DNA from: Endozoicomonas acroporae
GTDB lineage: Bacteria > Pseudomonadota > Gammaproteobacteria > Pseudomonadales > Endozoicomonadaceae
Reading direction: 5' to 3'
Assembly: GCF_002864045.1 (NCBI RefSeq)
Contig: NZ_PJPV01000024.1
Span: 1 to 64,000, forward strand
DNA: 64,000 nucleotides
Shown piece after piece: positions 54,829 to 63,287 of this stretch; the stretch's first letter is position 1, and every line of letters begins with the position of its first letter. Position numbers and translations under genes: made by a program. The notes below the pieces were generated by a model that did no database searches, was not told where the DNA came from, and worked only from the letters and a program-made list of their open reading frames with translations.

Positions 54829-55320
54829 ATGGTGACGATCGATTTTTCAGGAAGCAGCCAGGAAGGAACCATACTACTGGAGCCCAATAACTCCATGAGC
54901 TGGCGGCAGAATCTGCTGTTACTGGGGCTGATAACCCTAGTGTCCCTGGCCATCGCTGTCGGCTTCTATCTGGCTGGCGCTAAAGTGATCTTGCCTTTTT
55001 CCATACTGGAAGTGACTGCCCTGTCTGTGGGTATCTATTACTGTGCATGGCAACGTCAGCGGAAAGAGCTGATCACCTTACAGGAGCATCAGGTCACGAT
55101 TCAGAAAGGCTTTTATCAACCACTGAGCACTCACCATTATCACCGCCTGTGGTGTCAATTGATTATTCGTGAAGCGACTCATCCATGGAAAGCGCCCTCC
55201 ATTCATATTCGTTCTCACGGCAAGGAACTGGAGCTGGGATCTTTCCTGAACCGGCAGGATAAACTGATCTTGATTGAGCGCCTGAAGAGAGTGTTTAGCA
55301 ACGCTTATATGTCTCAGTGA
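54829..55320 (+). CDS. DUF2244 family inner-membrane protein
   Basis: A 163-residue protein with two membrane helices (NLLLLGLITLVSLAIAVGFYLAG and KVILPFSILEVTALSVGIYYCA), followed by a cytoplasmic beta-rich part ending SHGKELELGSFLNRQDKLILIERLKRVF. This is the DUF2244 layout, including LEPNNSMSW at the start. Function is unknown. ATG 54829 is chosen; GTG 54826 just upstream is an alternative. It lies 15 bp after the malQ remnant and may have been read together with it. Confidence 0.8.
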   Translation: MVTIDFSGSSQEGTILLEPNNSMSWRQNLLLLGLITLVSLAIAVGFYLAGAKVILPFSILEVTALSVGIYYCAWQRQRKELITLQEHQVTIQKGFYQPLSTHHYHRLWCQLIIREATHPWKAPSIHIRSHGKELELGSFLNRQDKLILIERLKRVFSNAYMSQ

Positions 55321-55851
55321 CCACAAAGAAGCAGCACTAAAGTGAACATTTTTTTGCCCATCTTCAAACCCTGAACTAAATTCTTAAAAGACTCTGGCTG
55401 GCGAGGAGGTTGTCTGAGAATAGCGGCCGAAGCGAGGATGGCAGCACATTTTAACTTTGCTCAGCTAGCAGAGTATGGCTTTCAAAGCTTGGCTGGATTA
55501 GTAGATTTTCCGTTGTGCCTGATGTTTTCCTTGGCACTCGGTGAATGTAGGCTGCTGAGCAGCATTGAAAGTCTGAGCAACTCACAAATAACTAACCAGG
55601 ATGACCCTCAACCTTACGTCGAGACTGTGTTAAATCATTAAACACAGTTCAATTTATACGACGTACCTATTACTTATCTTCCTGCATGGACAGCGGGCCT
55701 TGTTTTTCAACACACACTAACGAATGGCTACCTGCTTTACATGTTTGCCGGTTTTCAATTTCGCGGCCATTGAATCAGCATCACGCTTACCCTGACAGCA
55801 TGACGCTGAAGAAGGCAGGAGCCAGAGCAACACACATGAAGGTAACTGGTT
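55321..55851. other. Gap between the DUF2244 gene and lamB
   Basis: About 530 bases. GTTGTCTGAGAATAGCG near 55412 repeats a motif found inverted near 3172. GCAGGAGCCAGAGCAAC near 55816 repeats part of the element at 3068-3158. A 67-codon open frame (55438-55641) has no ribosome site and looks non-coding. The lamB promoter should lie here, but no MalT or CRP site was recognised. Confidence 0.45.
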
Positions 55852-57201
55852 GTGACCAAAAATCTACGCATTCTACCTCTGGCTGGTGCCATAGCTCTGT
55901 TATCCGGCAATGCTATGGCCAGTGAAGCCTCCAAACCTACCGATATTTTGACCGATGGCTGGAAGGTAAATGGCTACATCCGTGCCAGCTGGAGGGTGGA
56001 TGAAAATGGCACCTCTACCGACAATGAATATGGCAAGCCTGACTACAATCTGGCGGCTACTACCGGAAAAAACCCTAACCAGGTAGAGTTCAATATCAGC
56101 AAGAACACAACGTTCCAGAACGGCGTCTGGTCGCAGCTCGGTGTTCGTGCGGAATACGGCAATGGTGACTCCAACTTTTACTCCTCCACTGGTAGTGAAG
56201 ACAGCAACAATACAAATGAAGGCCCCTTTGAAGTCAAAGAAGCCTATCTCCGTCTGGGGGGCTTGAGCTATCTGCCAGAAGATGCCGACATCTGGGCGGG
56301 TCGTCGCTTCCTGAACCGTGCAGCTGGCCTGCTCTCCGGTGAATTCTGGAAGCAGTCTTCCGGTGTTGGTTTTGGTTATGAGCAGAACAGCAACGGTATT
56401 GCGGTTGTTTCTGTAGACCCTGGTGAAAAGACCAACAAACCGGATGGCAAAACCCTCCACTCTATAGACCTTTATAGCTACAATCACGAAGCGCTCGGTG
56501 GCAGCTTTAACTTTGATGTCAAATTCATGATGGCCGGAGATAAAGATAAGTACACTGACAAGGAAGCCACTGACGGCATTGGTGCTGCTATCACCTATAA
56601 CGGTAACTACTACGGCCTTGATGGCTGGACTGCCACCGCCCTGGCCTATGGCCGGGGGTTGGCTGCCAACCGGGGGGTAAACTTTGGTCAATGGAGTGGT
56701 GGCACATCCACAGTTGATAGCGATAAGGGTAATAGTATCTTTTTTACTTCCTACGGTGTTTTGAATATCAATGACCGTTGGCAGATGGCTTCTGAAGTCA
56801 CCTACCTGCACGGTGAGAAGATCTGGGGCCTCGGTGCAAACCCAAATGCTGACGGTGATACCGTTGACCGTTTGCTGATTGCCCTGCGTCCTTCCTACAT
56901 GGTTAACGATAACTTCCGCTGGGAGTTCACCGCTTCTTACGGCTTCGAGAAAGACTACTGGGGTGATATAAATCTCGGTGTTGGCAATGTAGAGAACAAA
57001 ACCAATATCTACGCCGCTGAAATTGCAGCAGTATTTACAGTGAACTCCGATTACTTCGGCCGACCACAGATCAAACCGTTCGTTACTTTCATGAGCAAAG
57101 ACTCAAGTAACGAAGTTATTGACAAATATGGCTGGGGTCCTAACTACAACAATGACAAAAGCACCTACCAGTTCGGTGTGGAAGGAGAAATCTGGTTCTG
57201 A
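55852..57201 (+). CDS. lamB: Maltoporin LamB
   Basis: A 449-residue maltodextrin-specific outer-membrane porin. The signal peptide (LRILPLAGAIALLSGNAMA) is cut near residue 24. LamB hallmarks are GYIRASWRVDENG, NQVEFNISKNTTFQNG, VKEAYLRLGGL, DIWAGRRFLNR and the C-terminal FGVEGEIWF. It forms 18-strand trimers that pass maltodextrins to MalE. It starts with GTG, preceded by GAAGGTAAC. It belongs functionally to the mal genes but is not in their operon. The window has no malT, so its regulator lies elsewhere. Confidence 0.95.
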   Translation: MTKNLRILPLAGAIALLSGNAMASEASKPTDILTDGWKVNGYIRASWRVDENGTSTDNEYGKPDYNLAATTGKNPNQVEFNISKNTTFQNGVWSQLGVRAEYGNGDSNFYSSTGSEDSNNTNEGPFEVKEAYLRLGGLSYLPEDADIWAGRRFLNRAAGLLSGEFWKQSSGVGFGYEQNSNGIAVVSVDPGEKTNKPDGKTLHSIDLYSYNHEALGGSFNFDVKFMMAGDKDKYTDKEATDGIGAAITYNGNYYGLDGWTATALAYGRGLAANRGVNFGQWSGGTSTVDSDKGNSIFFTSYGVLNINDRWQMASEVTYLHGEKIWGLGANPNADGDTVDRLLIALRPSYMVNDNFRWEFTASYGFEKDYWGDINLGVGNVENKTNIYAAEIAAVFTVNSDYFGRPQIKPFVTFMSKDSSNEVIDKYGWGPNYNNDKSTYQFGVEGEIWF

Positions 57202-57333
57202 CCCATTAAGCTCCCCTCGTTCCCACGGTTCTCCGTGGGAATGCATAGCCGTAAATACAAACTGCGTAACTCCACACTCCCCGCAACAAAGAAACCAAAC
57301 AGGTATCAATTCGGAACAACAAGGTAACCCATC

Positions 57334-58353
57334 ATGAAGGCAGCTGTCGTTCATCATTTCAAAGATCAGCTTACCATCGAAGATCTACCGCTACCCAAAC
57401 CAGGCCCACGGGATGCACTGGTGAAAATCCATGCCTGCGGTGTCTGTCATACCGATCTTCATGCCTGCCATGGAGACTGGCCGGTTAAACCAAAACTGCC
57501 ACTGGTGCCCGGCCATGAAGGTGTGGGAACGGTCACCGAAGTTGGTGACCAGATCACTCATATCAAACCGGGCGACCGTGTGGGTATTCCCTGGCTCTAT
57601 TCCGCCTGTGGTTATTGCGAGTACTGTCTGGAAGGCAAAGAAACGCTCTGCCTTGCCCAGCACAATGCCGGTTACTCCATCGATGGCGGCTATGCTGAGT
57701 ACTGCCTGGCAGCTGCCGACTATGTGGTCAAAGTGCCCGACAACATCAGTTTTGTCGATGCCGCCCCCCTGTTCTGTGCCGGGGTTACCACGTATAAGGC
57801 CCTGAAAGTCAGCCGTACCAAACCTGGCGACTGGGTGTCCGTTGTCGGTGTGGGCGGACTTGGTCACCTGGCCGTTCAGTATGCCGTGGCCATGGGTCTT
57901 AATGTGATTGCGGTGGATACCGGGGCGGAAAAGAAAGCGTTATCCCTGGACTTGGGAGCCACTCACTTTATCGACTTTATCCGGGAGCAGCCGGAAGAAA
58001 AAATTCAGTCGCTGCTGGGTAACGGTGTTCACGCGACTGTCTGCACAGCGGTCTCCAAAGCGGGCTTTGACAGTGCTTATCGCTCCGTGCGCAGGGGAGG
58101 AACCTGTGTCCTGGTGGGACTCCCCCCGGAGGATATGCCCATTCCTATATTCGATACGGTAATCAACGGCGTTGCTGTTGTTGGTTCCATCGTAGGTACC
58201 CGCAAGGATTTACAGGAGTGCCTGGAGTTTGCTGCCCAGGGTAAAGTGAAGGCGATTATCCAGAAACGAACCCTTGAAGAGATCAACGCGATTTTTGACG
58301 AAATGGAAAAAGGTGATATCGCCGGACGTGTTGTTATGGAACTGGCCCAGTAA
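57334..58353 (+). CDS. adhP: Zinc-dependent alcohol dehydrogenase AdhP
   Basis: A 339-residue medium-chain dehydrogenase that oxidises primary alcohols with NAD. The catalytic zinc ligand region [17 protein letters not shown] (Cys38) and [12 protein letters not shown] are present. The structural-zinc cysteines are in [17 protein letters not shown], and the Rossmann turn [15 protein letters not shown] lies near residue 172. The close fit to AdhP suggests ethanol/propanol preference. It is monocistronic: 133 bp after lamB, and followed by a repeat element. Confidence 0.93.
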   Translation: MKAAVVHHFKDQLTIEDLPLPKPGPRDALVKIHACGVCHTDLHACHGDWPVKPKLPLVPGHEGVGTVTEVGDQITHIKPGDRVGIPWLYSACGYCEYCLEGKETLCLAQHNAGYSIDGGYAEYCLAAADYVVKVPDNISFVDAAPLFCAGVTTYKALKVSRTKPGDWVSVVGVGGLGHLAVQYAVAMGLNVIAVDTGAEKKALSLDLGATHFIDFIREQPEEKIQSLLGNGVHATVCTAVSKAGFDSAYRSVRRGGTCVLVGLPPEDMPIPIFDTVINGVAVVGSIVGTRKDLQECLEFAAQGKVKAIIQKRTLEEINAIFDEMEKGDIAGRVVMELAQ

Positions 58354-58378
58354 TTTATTCAATTACTTAGTGCTCTAA

Positions 58379-58557
58379 CATGGTTTCAATGAGTTTAACG
58401 TGTACAATCTCCGTTCACCCTGAGCGGAGTCGAAGGGTGCTTGGCACGATCTATCAGAGTCTGGAGTTTCCGCCTTTAGGCCCTATGGGTCCTTCGACAG
58501 GCTCAGGACGAACGGAGTGCGGAGGCACGACAACCCGTCAAACTCATTGAAACCATG
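58379..58557. repeat. Dispersed palindromic element with 18-bp perfect arms
   Basis: CATGGTTTCAATGAGTTT (58379-58396) is the exact reverse complement of 58540-58557. Inside lie CCCTGAGCGGAGTCGAAGG and CCTTCGACAGGCTCAGG, a hairpin type seen in many bacterial genomes. A half copy is at 45711-45814. The 295-bp gap between adhP and the ykgJ-type gene contains nothing else. Confidence 0.8.
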
Positions 58558-58648
58558 TACTAGCTCTCTGTGGTTCCCAAAAACGCTTTTTCATCTGTCT
58601 TATGCCATAACCCTTATGCCATAACCCTAGCCTGGGCAAAATGGTCTA

Positions 58649-59086
58649 CTACTGTCGTTTTGCCCGCTCTACTTCATACTTCTCCAGCCGCTTGTCCCAG
58701 TTTTTGAAACGTGTACGGCAATAAGCATCCAGTTCGTCGTATGTCTGAAAATACAGTTCGCAGCCATCATTAATGGGAGCGTCCCTCTCACAGGCTTCGT
58801 TACTGTGCTCCCGGCAGATAATGGGGCGTCGTTCATAGATACCACAGCGATTATCCGGCAACAGGAATTCACACCGGGTCTGACAGAGCAGGTACCAGCC
58901 ATTGCCATCCTTGAAAATATGCACGCCCTTATGGGCCACCTGCCAGAGCAACACATCAAACGCGTGCATACTGCGGGGAGTGTCCAGTTCCTGGGTAATG
59001 TAAGAGCAACAAAGGGCAGTACACTGATCACACTTGTTGCTGGCAGTGATGTCCCTGGTTTCGATCCGGTTAACCATATCTGACAC
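58649..59086 (-). CDS. YkgJ-family cysteine-cluster protein
   Basis: A 145-residue protein with the metal-binding cysteine pattern of the YkgJ/UPF0153 family: CDQCTALCC near residue 19, CQTRCEFL and NRCGIYERRPIICREH. The family binds zinc or an iron-sulfur cluster and has no firm function. The C-terminus is a charged helix (FKNWDKRLEKYEVERAKR). It lies 25 bp downstream of the GNAT toxin gene on the same strand. Confidence 0.85.
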   Translation of the reverse strand: MSDMVNRIETRDITASNKCDQCTALCCSYITQELDTPRSMHAFDVLLWQVAHKGVHIFKDGNGWYLLCQTRCEFLLPDNRCGIYERRPIICREHSNEACERDAPINDGCELYFQTYDELDAYCRTRFKNWDKRLEKYEVERAKRQ

Positions 59087-59111
59087 GATAAGTAATAAGT
59101 CCTGTTATTGG

Positions 59112-59645
59112 CTACGAACTAAAAAGCCGGGCTACTGTTTTCATGGGCAGAAACATGCGAACTTTACCATTATGTTCACACAGAACTGCAAATCCATATT
59201 TTGCATAAAACGTCTCTGCGGCATCGGTTAAACAATCAACAATAATGGCGTATGCACGCATGTGAGCGTTTATTTCCCACAGGTATTTCAAGGCATTTAC
59301 CAGGCAGATTTTTCCTAACCCCTCGCCCTGAAATTCTCGATGAACCGCAAGCTGTGCGATCAAAAACACAGGAACAGGGTACCGTGGCAGCTTCTTTACC
59401 AGAGCTTCAGGTAAAGTGTCTCGACAGATTGAGCCTGGCGTAATGCTGTAAAATGCACAAATTGGTATTTTTTGATTTGGAAAAGGGTTTGATGCAGGCA
59501 GAACCATTGTACGACTGATACCTGCCTGCATATGTTTTGAGGCTTGAGTCTGGATGAACAAATTAAGTTCCGTTTCACCACAATCAAATGACGCTCTATC
59601 GTGGATACCTTTATCGAGTTCCACAAACTCCCTTGACCAGCTCAC
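59112..59645 (-). CDS. GNAT acetyltransferase toxin (TacT/AtaT-like)
   Basis: A 177-residue GNAT protein. FDCGETELNLFIQTQASKHMQAGISRTMV at the start and AQLAVHREFQGEGLGKICLVNAL near residue 97 (the acetyl-CoA Q/RxxGxG/A loop) are typical of the toxins paired with DUF1778 antitoxins. The terminal YAKYGFAVL.EHNGKVRMFLPM is also typical. Such toxins acetylate aminoacyl-tRNA and stop translation. Its start codon overlaps the antitoxin stop by 4 bp (ATGA), so the pair is coupled. Confidence 0.9.
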   Translation of the reverse strand: MSWSREFVELDKGIHDRASFDCGETELNLFIQTQASKHMQAGISRTMVLPASNPFPNQKIPICAFYSITPGSICRDTLPEALVKKLPRYPVPVFLIAQLAVHREFQGEGLGKICLVNALKYLWEINAHMRAYAIIVDCLTDAAETFYAKYGFAVLCEHNGKVRMFLPMKTVARLFSS

Positions 59646-59911
59646 TTGACACCTTTCTCTTCGGTAAATGTCAGGGCAGCCAGCAAAGCCTTATTTGGTG
59701 CCTTTGCCTTTTCGCAGGCTTCTGTAAAGCGATCAAAGACATCGTTTTCAACTGTCATCTTTTCATATTCAGAAATAACCTGTGTAGCGTCTTCATCCAT
59801 AAGCCTGACAACGTATTCGGTCAAGCTCTTCAGTCCCAGTAGAGCTGAAGCCTTCTCTGCCTTAGCCTTGATTTCCTCATCAAGTCTCAGGTCCAAGCGT
59901 GCAGTAGCCAT
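59642..59911 (-). CDS. DUF1778 antitoxin (TacA-like)
   Basis: An 89-residue protein with an N-terminal ribbon-helix-helix (ARLDLRLDEEIKAKAEKASALLGLKSLTEYVVRLM) and a C-terminal toxin-binding tail. DUF1778 antitoxins neutralise the GNAT toxin and repress their own operon. The gene comes first, as is usual for this type. Inverted TACGGA motifs lie 18-80 bp upstream and are the likely binding sites. Confidence 0.92.
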   Translation of the reverse strand: MATARLDLRLDEEIKAKAEKASALLGLKSLTEYVVRLMDEDATQVISEYEKMTVENDVFDRFTEACEKAKAPNKALLAALTFTEEKGVK

Positions 59912-59928
59912 ATTTCACCCTCCATTTG

Positions 59929-59991
59929 TACGGATATCTTCCGTATAGGAAAAGCTTAGACCTGAGCACTCCTATAAGCAAGTTGTACGGA
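59929..59991. promoter_or_regulatory. Likely operator of the toxin-antitoxin operon
   Basis: TACGGA-5-TCCGTA (59929-59945) is a perfect inverted repeat. A further TTGTACGGATAAATGACGG lies at 59983-60001, repeating TTGTACGGATA of the first site. Paired RHH sites like this are usual upstream of DUF1778 genes. Confidence 0.65.
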
Positions 59992-60038
59992 TAAATGACG
60001 GATTATTTAGTGAATGTAACTTGGCAAAGCACCAGAAC

Positions 60039-61139
60039 TCAAGCCACAATCTTCACCGGCACCCGACGACTGCCCCAAACGCCAGGCTGCTGTTCAAACA
60101 CACCGGCAACCGCTGTCCCACACTGCTGGCAGACCCCCTCGCCGTCAGACGCATCAACTCCCCATTCCCCCAGCACATACCAGTCACGCTCAATAAGCAG
60201 ACTATGGCATTGATGACAGCGGGTACTGCCACCGTCAGAATCATGGACATTGCCGGTATAGGCATAGCGAATACCATGATTCAGCGCTATTTGTCGGGCC
60301 ATGGTCAGCGTAGCGGCAGGTGTATGAGGGTGCTCCCGCATTTTCCAGTCGGGATGAAATGCGGTGAAGTGAATAGGAACGTCCACGCCCAGGTGTTCAA
60401 CAATCCATTGACACATGTCGTTCAGTTCACGTTCAGAATCATTTTCCCCGGGAATCAGCAATGTGGTGATCTCAAACCAGACAGAGGTTTCATGTTTCAA
60501 ATATTCCAGAGTTTCAAGAACCGGTTGCAGAGCGCCGCCACAGATCTTTCGATAAAAACCTTCGCTGAACGCTTTCAAGTCAATATTGGCTGCATCCATA
60601 TAGCGGAAAAACTCAACGCGGGGCGCATCACAGATATAACCGGCAGACACCGCCACCGACTGCAAATTTCTTTCATGAGCCGCCTGGGCAACATCAATGG
60701 CATATTCCAGGAAAATCACCGGATCATTATAAGTAAACGCCAGTGACCGACAGCCCAGCTGTTCAGCCGTATCCGCCAGTTCCTCGGGCGATGCCTGATC
60801 GGCCAGGGTGTCCATCTCACGGGATTTGCTCATATCCCAGTTCTGACAGAATTTGCAGGCAAGATTACAGCCCGCTGTACCGAATGACAGAACCGGGGTT
60901 CCCGGAAGGAAGTGGTTCAACGGTTTTTTCTCAATCGGGTCAATACAAAAACCGGAGGAGCGACCATAGCTGGTAAGAACAATCTGACCACGTTCACAGG
61001 CACGGACAAAACAGAGCCCCTGCTGCCCTTCACGAAGTTTGCAGGCCCTCGGGCAAAGATCACATTGGATTCGCCCATCCTCAAGTGCATGCCAATAGTT
61101 TGTTGACACATTTCCGGACGGTGTTTTTTCCCTGAGCAT
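60039..61139 (-). CDS. amrS: AmmeMemoRadiSam system radical SAM enzyme AmrS
   Basis: A ~366-residue radical SAM protein. The cluster motif CNLACKFCQNWDMS (CxxxCxxC) is near residue 88. Extra cysteines near the N-terminus (CDLCPRACKLREGQQGLC) and the C-terminus (CHQCHSLLIER, CQQCGTAVAG) suggest more metal sites. It belongs with the MEMO-like and AMMECR1-like proteins encoded on the opposite strand at 61572-63106. The joint function of the three is unknown. ATG 61139 is chosen for its GGAGATGGA site; an ATG eight codons upstream is weaker. It is divergent from amrB across a 266-bp MITE. Confidence 0.9.
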   Translation of the reverse strand: MLREKTPSGNVSTNYWHALEDGRIQCDLCPRACKLREGQQGLCFVRACERGQIVLTSYGRSSGFCIDPIEKKPLNHFLPGTPVLSFGTAGCNLACKFCQNWDMSKSREMDTLADQASPEELADTAEQLGCRSLAFTYNDPVIFLEYAIDVAQAAHERNLQSVAVSAGYICDAPRVEFFRYMDAANIDLKAFSEGFYRKICGGALQPVLETLEYLKHETSVWFEITTLLIPGENDSERELNDMCQWIVEHLGVDVPIHFTAFHPDWKMREHPHTPAATLTMARQIALNHGIRYAYTGNVHDSDGGSTRCHQCHSLLIERDWYVLGEWGVDASDGEGVCQQCGTAVAGVFEQQPGVWGSRRVPVKIVA

Positions 61140-61188
61140 GTTCCATCTCCAGACCAGGTTCACTGCCTGATTGTCATCCTGATGATAG

Positions 61189-61454
61189 TAGGGCCTGTTG
61201 ACGTTTCGTTGCGTGCTCAGTGGCTCAGAAAGGCGTCATATGCGCGAAAGACTTGTGCAGCGCGTAGTTATTCTACGCCAAGCAAGTCTGACAAAGCAGA
61301 TGGCGCCTTTCTGAGCCACCCTTCGGGCGTATCAGGGCGCCCCTATGACTTCGTTGCGGCATTTTGAAAGGCAACCAGCCTTCCTGCAATGCCGCGCCTC
61401 GTCATAGGAGCGCCCTGATACGCTGAGCACGCAACGAAACGTCAACAGGCCCTA
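61189..61454. mobile_element. 266-bp MITE with perfect long terminal inverted repeats and two inner stems
   Basis: Bases 61190-61220 (AGGGCCTGTTGACGTTTCG...) are the exact reverse complement of 61423-61453, a 31-bp perfect arm, with TA at both outer edges. Inside are two further stems. One is GTGGCTCAGAAAGGCG (61220-61235) with 61304-61319, itself enclosing AGACTTG/CAAGTCT and GCGTAG/CTACGC. The other is CGTATCAGGGCGC..CCTATGAC (61328-61349) with 61401-61422. It carries no gene. It fills most of the gap between amrS and amrB and probably inserted into their shared promoter region. Confidence 0.85.
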
Positions 61455-61571
61455 ACCAAGGCTATAATTATAGGCTCTGCCGACATTATTTGAGCGATGC
61501 AAATAAAGAGAGTGGTTTATTTCGCTTGAAATGTACCGGTAGGCTCAGCCACTCCCGGGGGAGAACCCATA

Positions 61572-62351
61572 ATGATTATTCGCCAACCCGCTGTAGCCGG
61601 AACCTTTTACCCAGACTCACCCAACGCCCTGGCAAGCATGATCAAAGAGATGCTCAGTGATGGCCGCACCAGGGATTTCTCACCGAAAGTACTGATCGTT
61701 CCCCATGCTGGCTTTATATATTCCGGCCCTGTCGCAGCCAGCGCCTACCGCCTGCTGCACTCAATGCGCAAGAATATTCGCCGGGTTGCCCTGCTCGGCC
61801 CCAGCCATAGAGTTCCCCTGCAGGGCATGGCCCTGCCAGACTGTGAAGCCTTTGCCACACCGCTTGGTAATATTCCGCTGGATATTGCAGCCATGGAGGA
61901 ACTGAAACAGTTCAGCCAGGTAGAGACCGTCGATGAAGCCCATACCCACGAGCACAGTCTTGAGGTCCAGTGCCCGTTTTTGCAGGAATGTCTGGATGAC
62001 TTCAAACTGATTCCAATCGTTGTTGGCGACACCAGCCCTATAGCGGTCGCTGAGGTGCTCGAACACCTCTGGGGAGAAGAGGAGACCCTGATAATTATCA
62101 GCTCCGACCTCAGTCATTACCACACCTATGAAGAGGCCTGTTATCGGGATAACCAGACGGTTAAAGCCATTGAACAGCTCAGCTGTAATTTAACCGGTGG
62201 ACAGGCCTGTGGCTGCTATCCTCTTAATGGCATGTTGAAGGTTGCCCAGCATCGGGGAATGGATGTTATTACGCTTGATGTACGCAACTCCGGAGATACT
62301 GCTGGCGATAAAAGCAGGGTAGTGGGCTATGGAGCCTTTGTTATTCAATAG
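61572..62351 (+). CDS. amrB: AmmeMemoRadiSam system protein B (MEMO1-like)
   Basis: A 259-residue MEMO-family protein. RQPAVAGTFYPDSP at the start, VPHAGFIYSGPVAASAY near residue 44, LLGPSHRVPLQGMALP, and IIISSDLSHYHTYEEA near residue 176 carry the histidines that bind metal in this dioxygenase-like fold. It is coded with an AMMECR1 protein (162 bp downstream) and faces amrS, giving the full AmmeMemoRadiSam set. Its activity in bacteria is not established. Confidence 0.93.
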   Translation: MIIRQPAVAGTFYPDSPNALASMIKEMLSDGRTRDFSPKVLIVPHAGFIYSGPVAASAYRLLHSMRKNIRRVALLGPSHRVPLQGMALPDCEAFATPLGNIPLDIAAMEELKQFSQVETVDEAHTHEHSLEVQCPFLQECLDDFKLIPIVVGDTSPIAVAEVLEHLWGEEETLIIISSDLSHYHTYEEACYRDNQTVKAIEQLSCNLTGGQACGCYPLNGMLKVAQHRGMDVITLDVRNSGDTAGDKSRVVGYGAFVIQ

Positions 62352-62478
62352 AGCGATTATCCTGCAAAATCCGCCCTGCACACATCCACAAACCAGACGC
62401 TCAACTGCTGTCAGATAACATGAAGCCGTTATTCAGTGGTCCCGTTGAGTGGCGATAAAAATCAGAAGGAGGCTATCA

Positions 62479-62580
62479 ATGCCTCTAACGAAGGAAAACT
62501 GGAATTTTTACTGTGCAAATTGCCCCTACAGAAAGTCAGAAAAGAGAATTATTGCGCCTTGCCCGCAAGACCATCAGTGA
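62479..62580 (+). CDS. Short upstream frame overlapping the amrA start (33 codons)
   Basis: The best ribosome site in the area (AGAAGGAGG) serves ATG 62479, which encodes MPLTKENWNFYCANCPYRKS and 13 more residues before TGA at 62580. This overlaps the amrA start (GTG 62513) in another frame. It may be a leader peptide coupling translation of amrA. A chance frame is the alternative. Confidence 0.35.
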   Translation: MPLTKENWNFYCANCPYRKSEKRIIAPCPQDHQ

Positions 62581-63106
62581 AGGCTGTACCCGGAGCCTGC
62601 CACCGAAACCATTACCGGAAGAAGACCTGGCAGATTTCTTTCTGCAACAGGCCGCCAGCTTTGTAACACTGCAAAAGCGCGAGGAACTGCGGGGCTGTAT
62701 TGGTTCAACCCAGGCTTACCGGACACTGTTGGATGATGTGATCCACAATGCCTTCGCCAGTGCATTCCGGGACCCACGGTTTCCCCCGGTGACGGAAAGC
62801 GAGCTGACCGATATCAAAATTGAAGTTTCCGTACTGACCCCTAAGGAACGCATGGACATTGCTGATGAGAAAGACCTTTTGCAGCAGCTGAACCCCGGCA
62901 TCGACGGATTATTGATTCGCAACCCTCAATACAGCGCAACCTTCTTACCGCAGGTGTGGCAACAGCTGCCTAACGCCCGGCAGTTTCTGGCCCATTTGAA
63001 AAGCAAAGCCGGTATGACTCCGGGGTTGTGGCCTGATGATATGGAGTGCTTTCGTTATCAGTGTGTCAAGTTCAAAGAAAGGAGGAACTCTCAGGGTGGA
63101 CATTAA
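62513..63106 (+). CDS. amrA: AmmeMemoRadiSam system protein A (AMMECR1-like)
   Basis: A 197-residue AMMECR1-domain protein. The near-invariant LRGCIGS is near residue 60 (EELRGCIGSTQAYRTL), followed by NAFASAFRDPRFPPVTESEL and FLPQVWQQLPN. The function is unknown; the fold suggests nucleic-acid or small-molecule binding. GTG 62513 gives the normal family N-terminus, but lacks a clear ribosome site; the strong site upstream serves a short overlapping frame. It is the third member with amrB and amrS. Confidence 0.9.
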   Translation: MQIAPTESQKRELLRLARKTISEGCTRSLPPKPLPEEDLADFFLQQAASFVTLQKREELRGCIGSTQAYRTLLDDVIHNAFASAFRDPRFPPVTESELTDIKIEVSVLTPKERMDIADEKDLLQQLNPGIDGLLIRNPQYSATFLPQVWQQLPNARQFLAHLKSKAGMTPGLWPDDMECFRYQCVKFKERRNSQGGH

Positions 63107-63140
63107 GAAGCTTACCCCCATTTTCAATGGGTTTCCGATG

Positions 63141-63214
63141 GAACCACGAAGGACACAAAGAGCACAAAGAAGAGATTTTCTTTTCCTTCGTGCTCTTTGT
63201 GTCCTTCGTGGTTC
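63141..63214. repeat. Palindromic intergenic repeat (GAACCACGAAGG family)
   Basis: The 25-bp arms starting GAACCACGAAGGACACAAAG (63141) and ending CTTCGTGGTTC (63214) are perfect inverted copies. It is the uninterrupted form of the element at 6378-6581. Lying between convergent amrA and tyrS, it could terminate both. Confidence 0.85.
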
Positions 63215-63287
63215 CATCTTCTTTAACTTCCCGAAACAGGGAGTATGCGCTTAATGACACGCTTTTAATAACAAGAGCACAATTCAA

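Noticed and set aside
55438-55641. 67-codon open frame between the DUF2244 gene and lamB
   Set aside because: No ribosome site, no family match, and it begins next to a dispersed repeat motif.
60021-60746. 241-codon open frame on the plus strand over amrS
   Set aside because: It lies wholly antisense to the well-supported radical SAM gene and has no recognisable domain; it is a coding-strand shadow.
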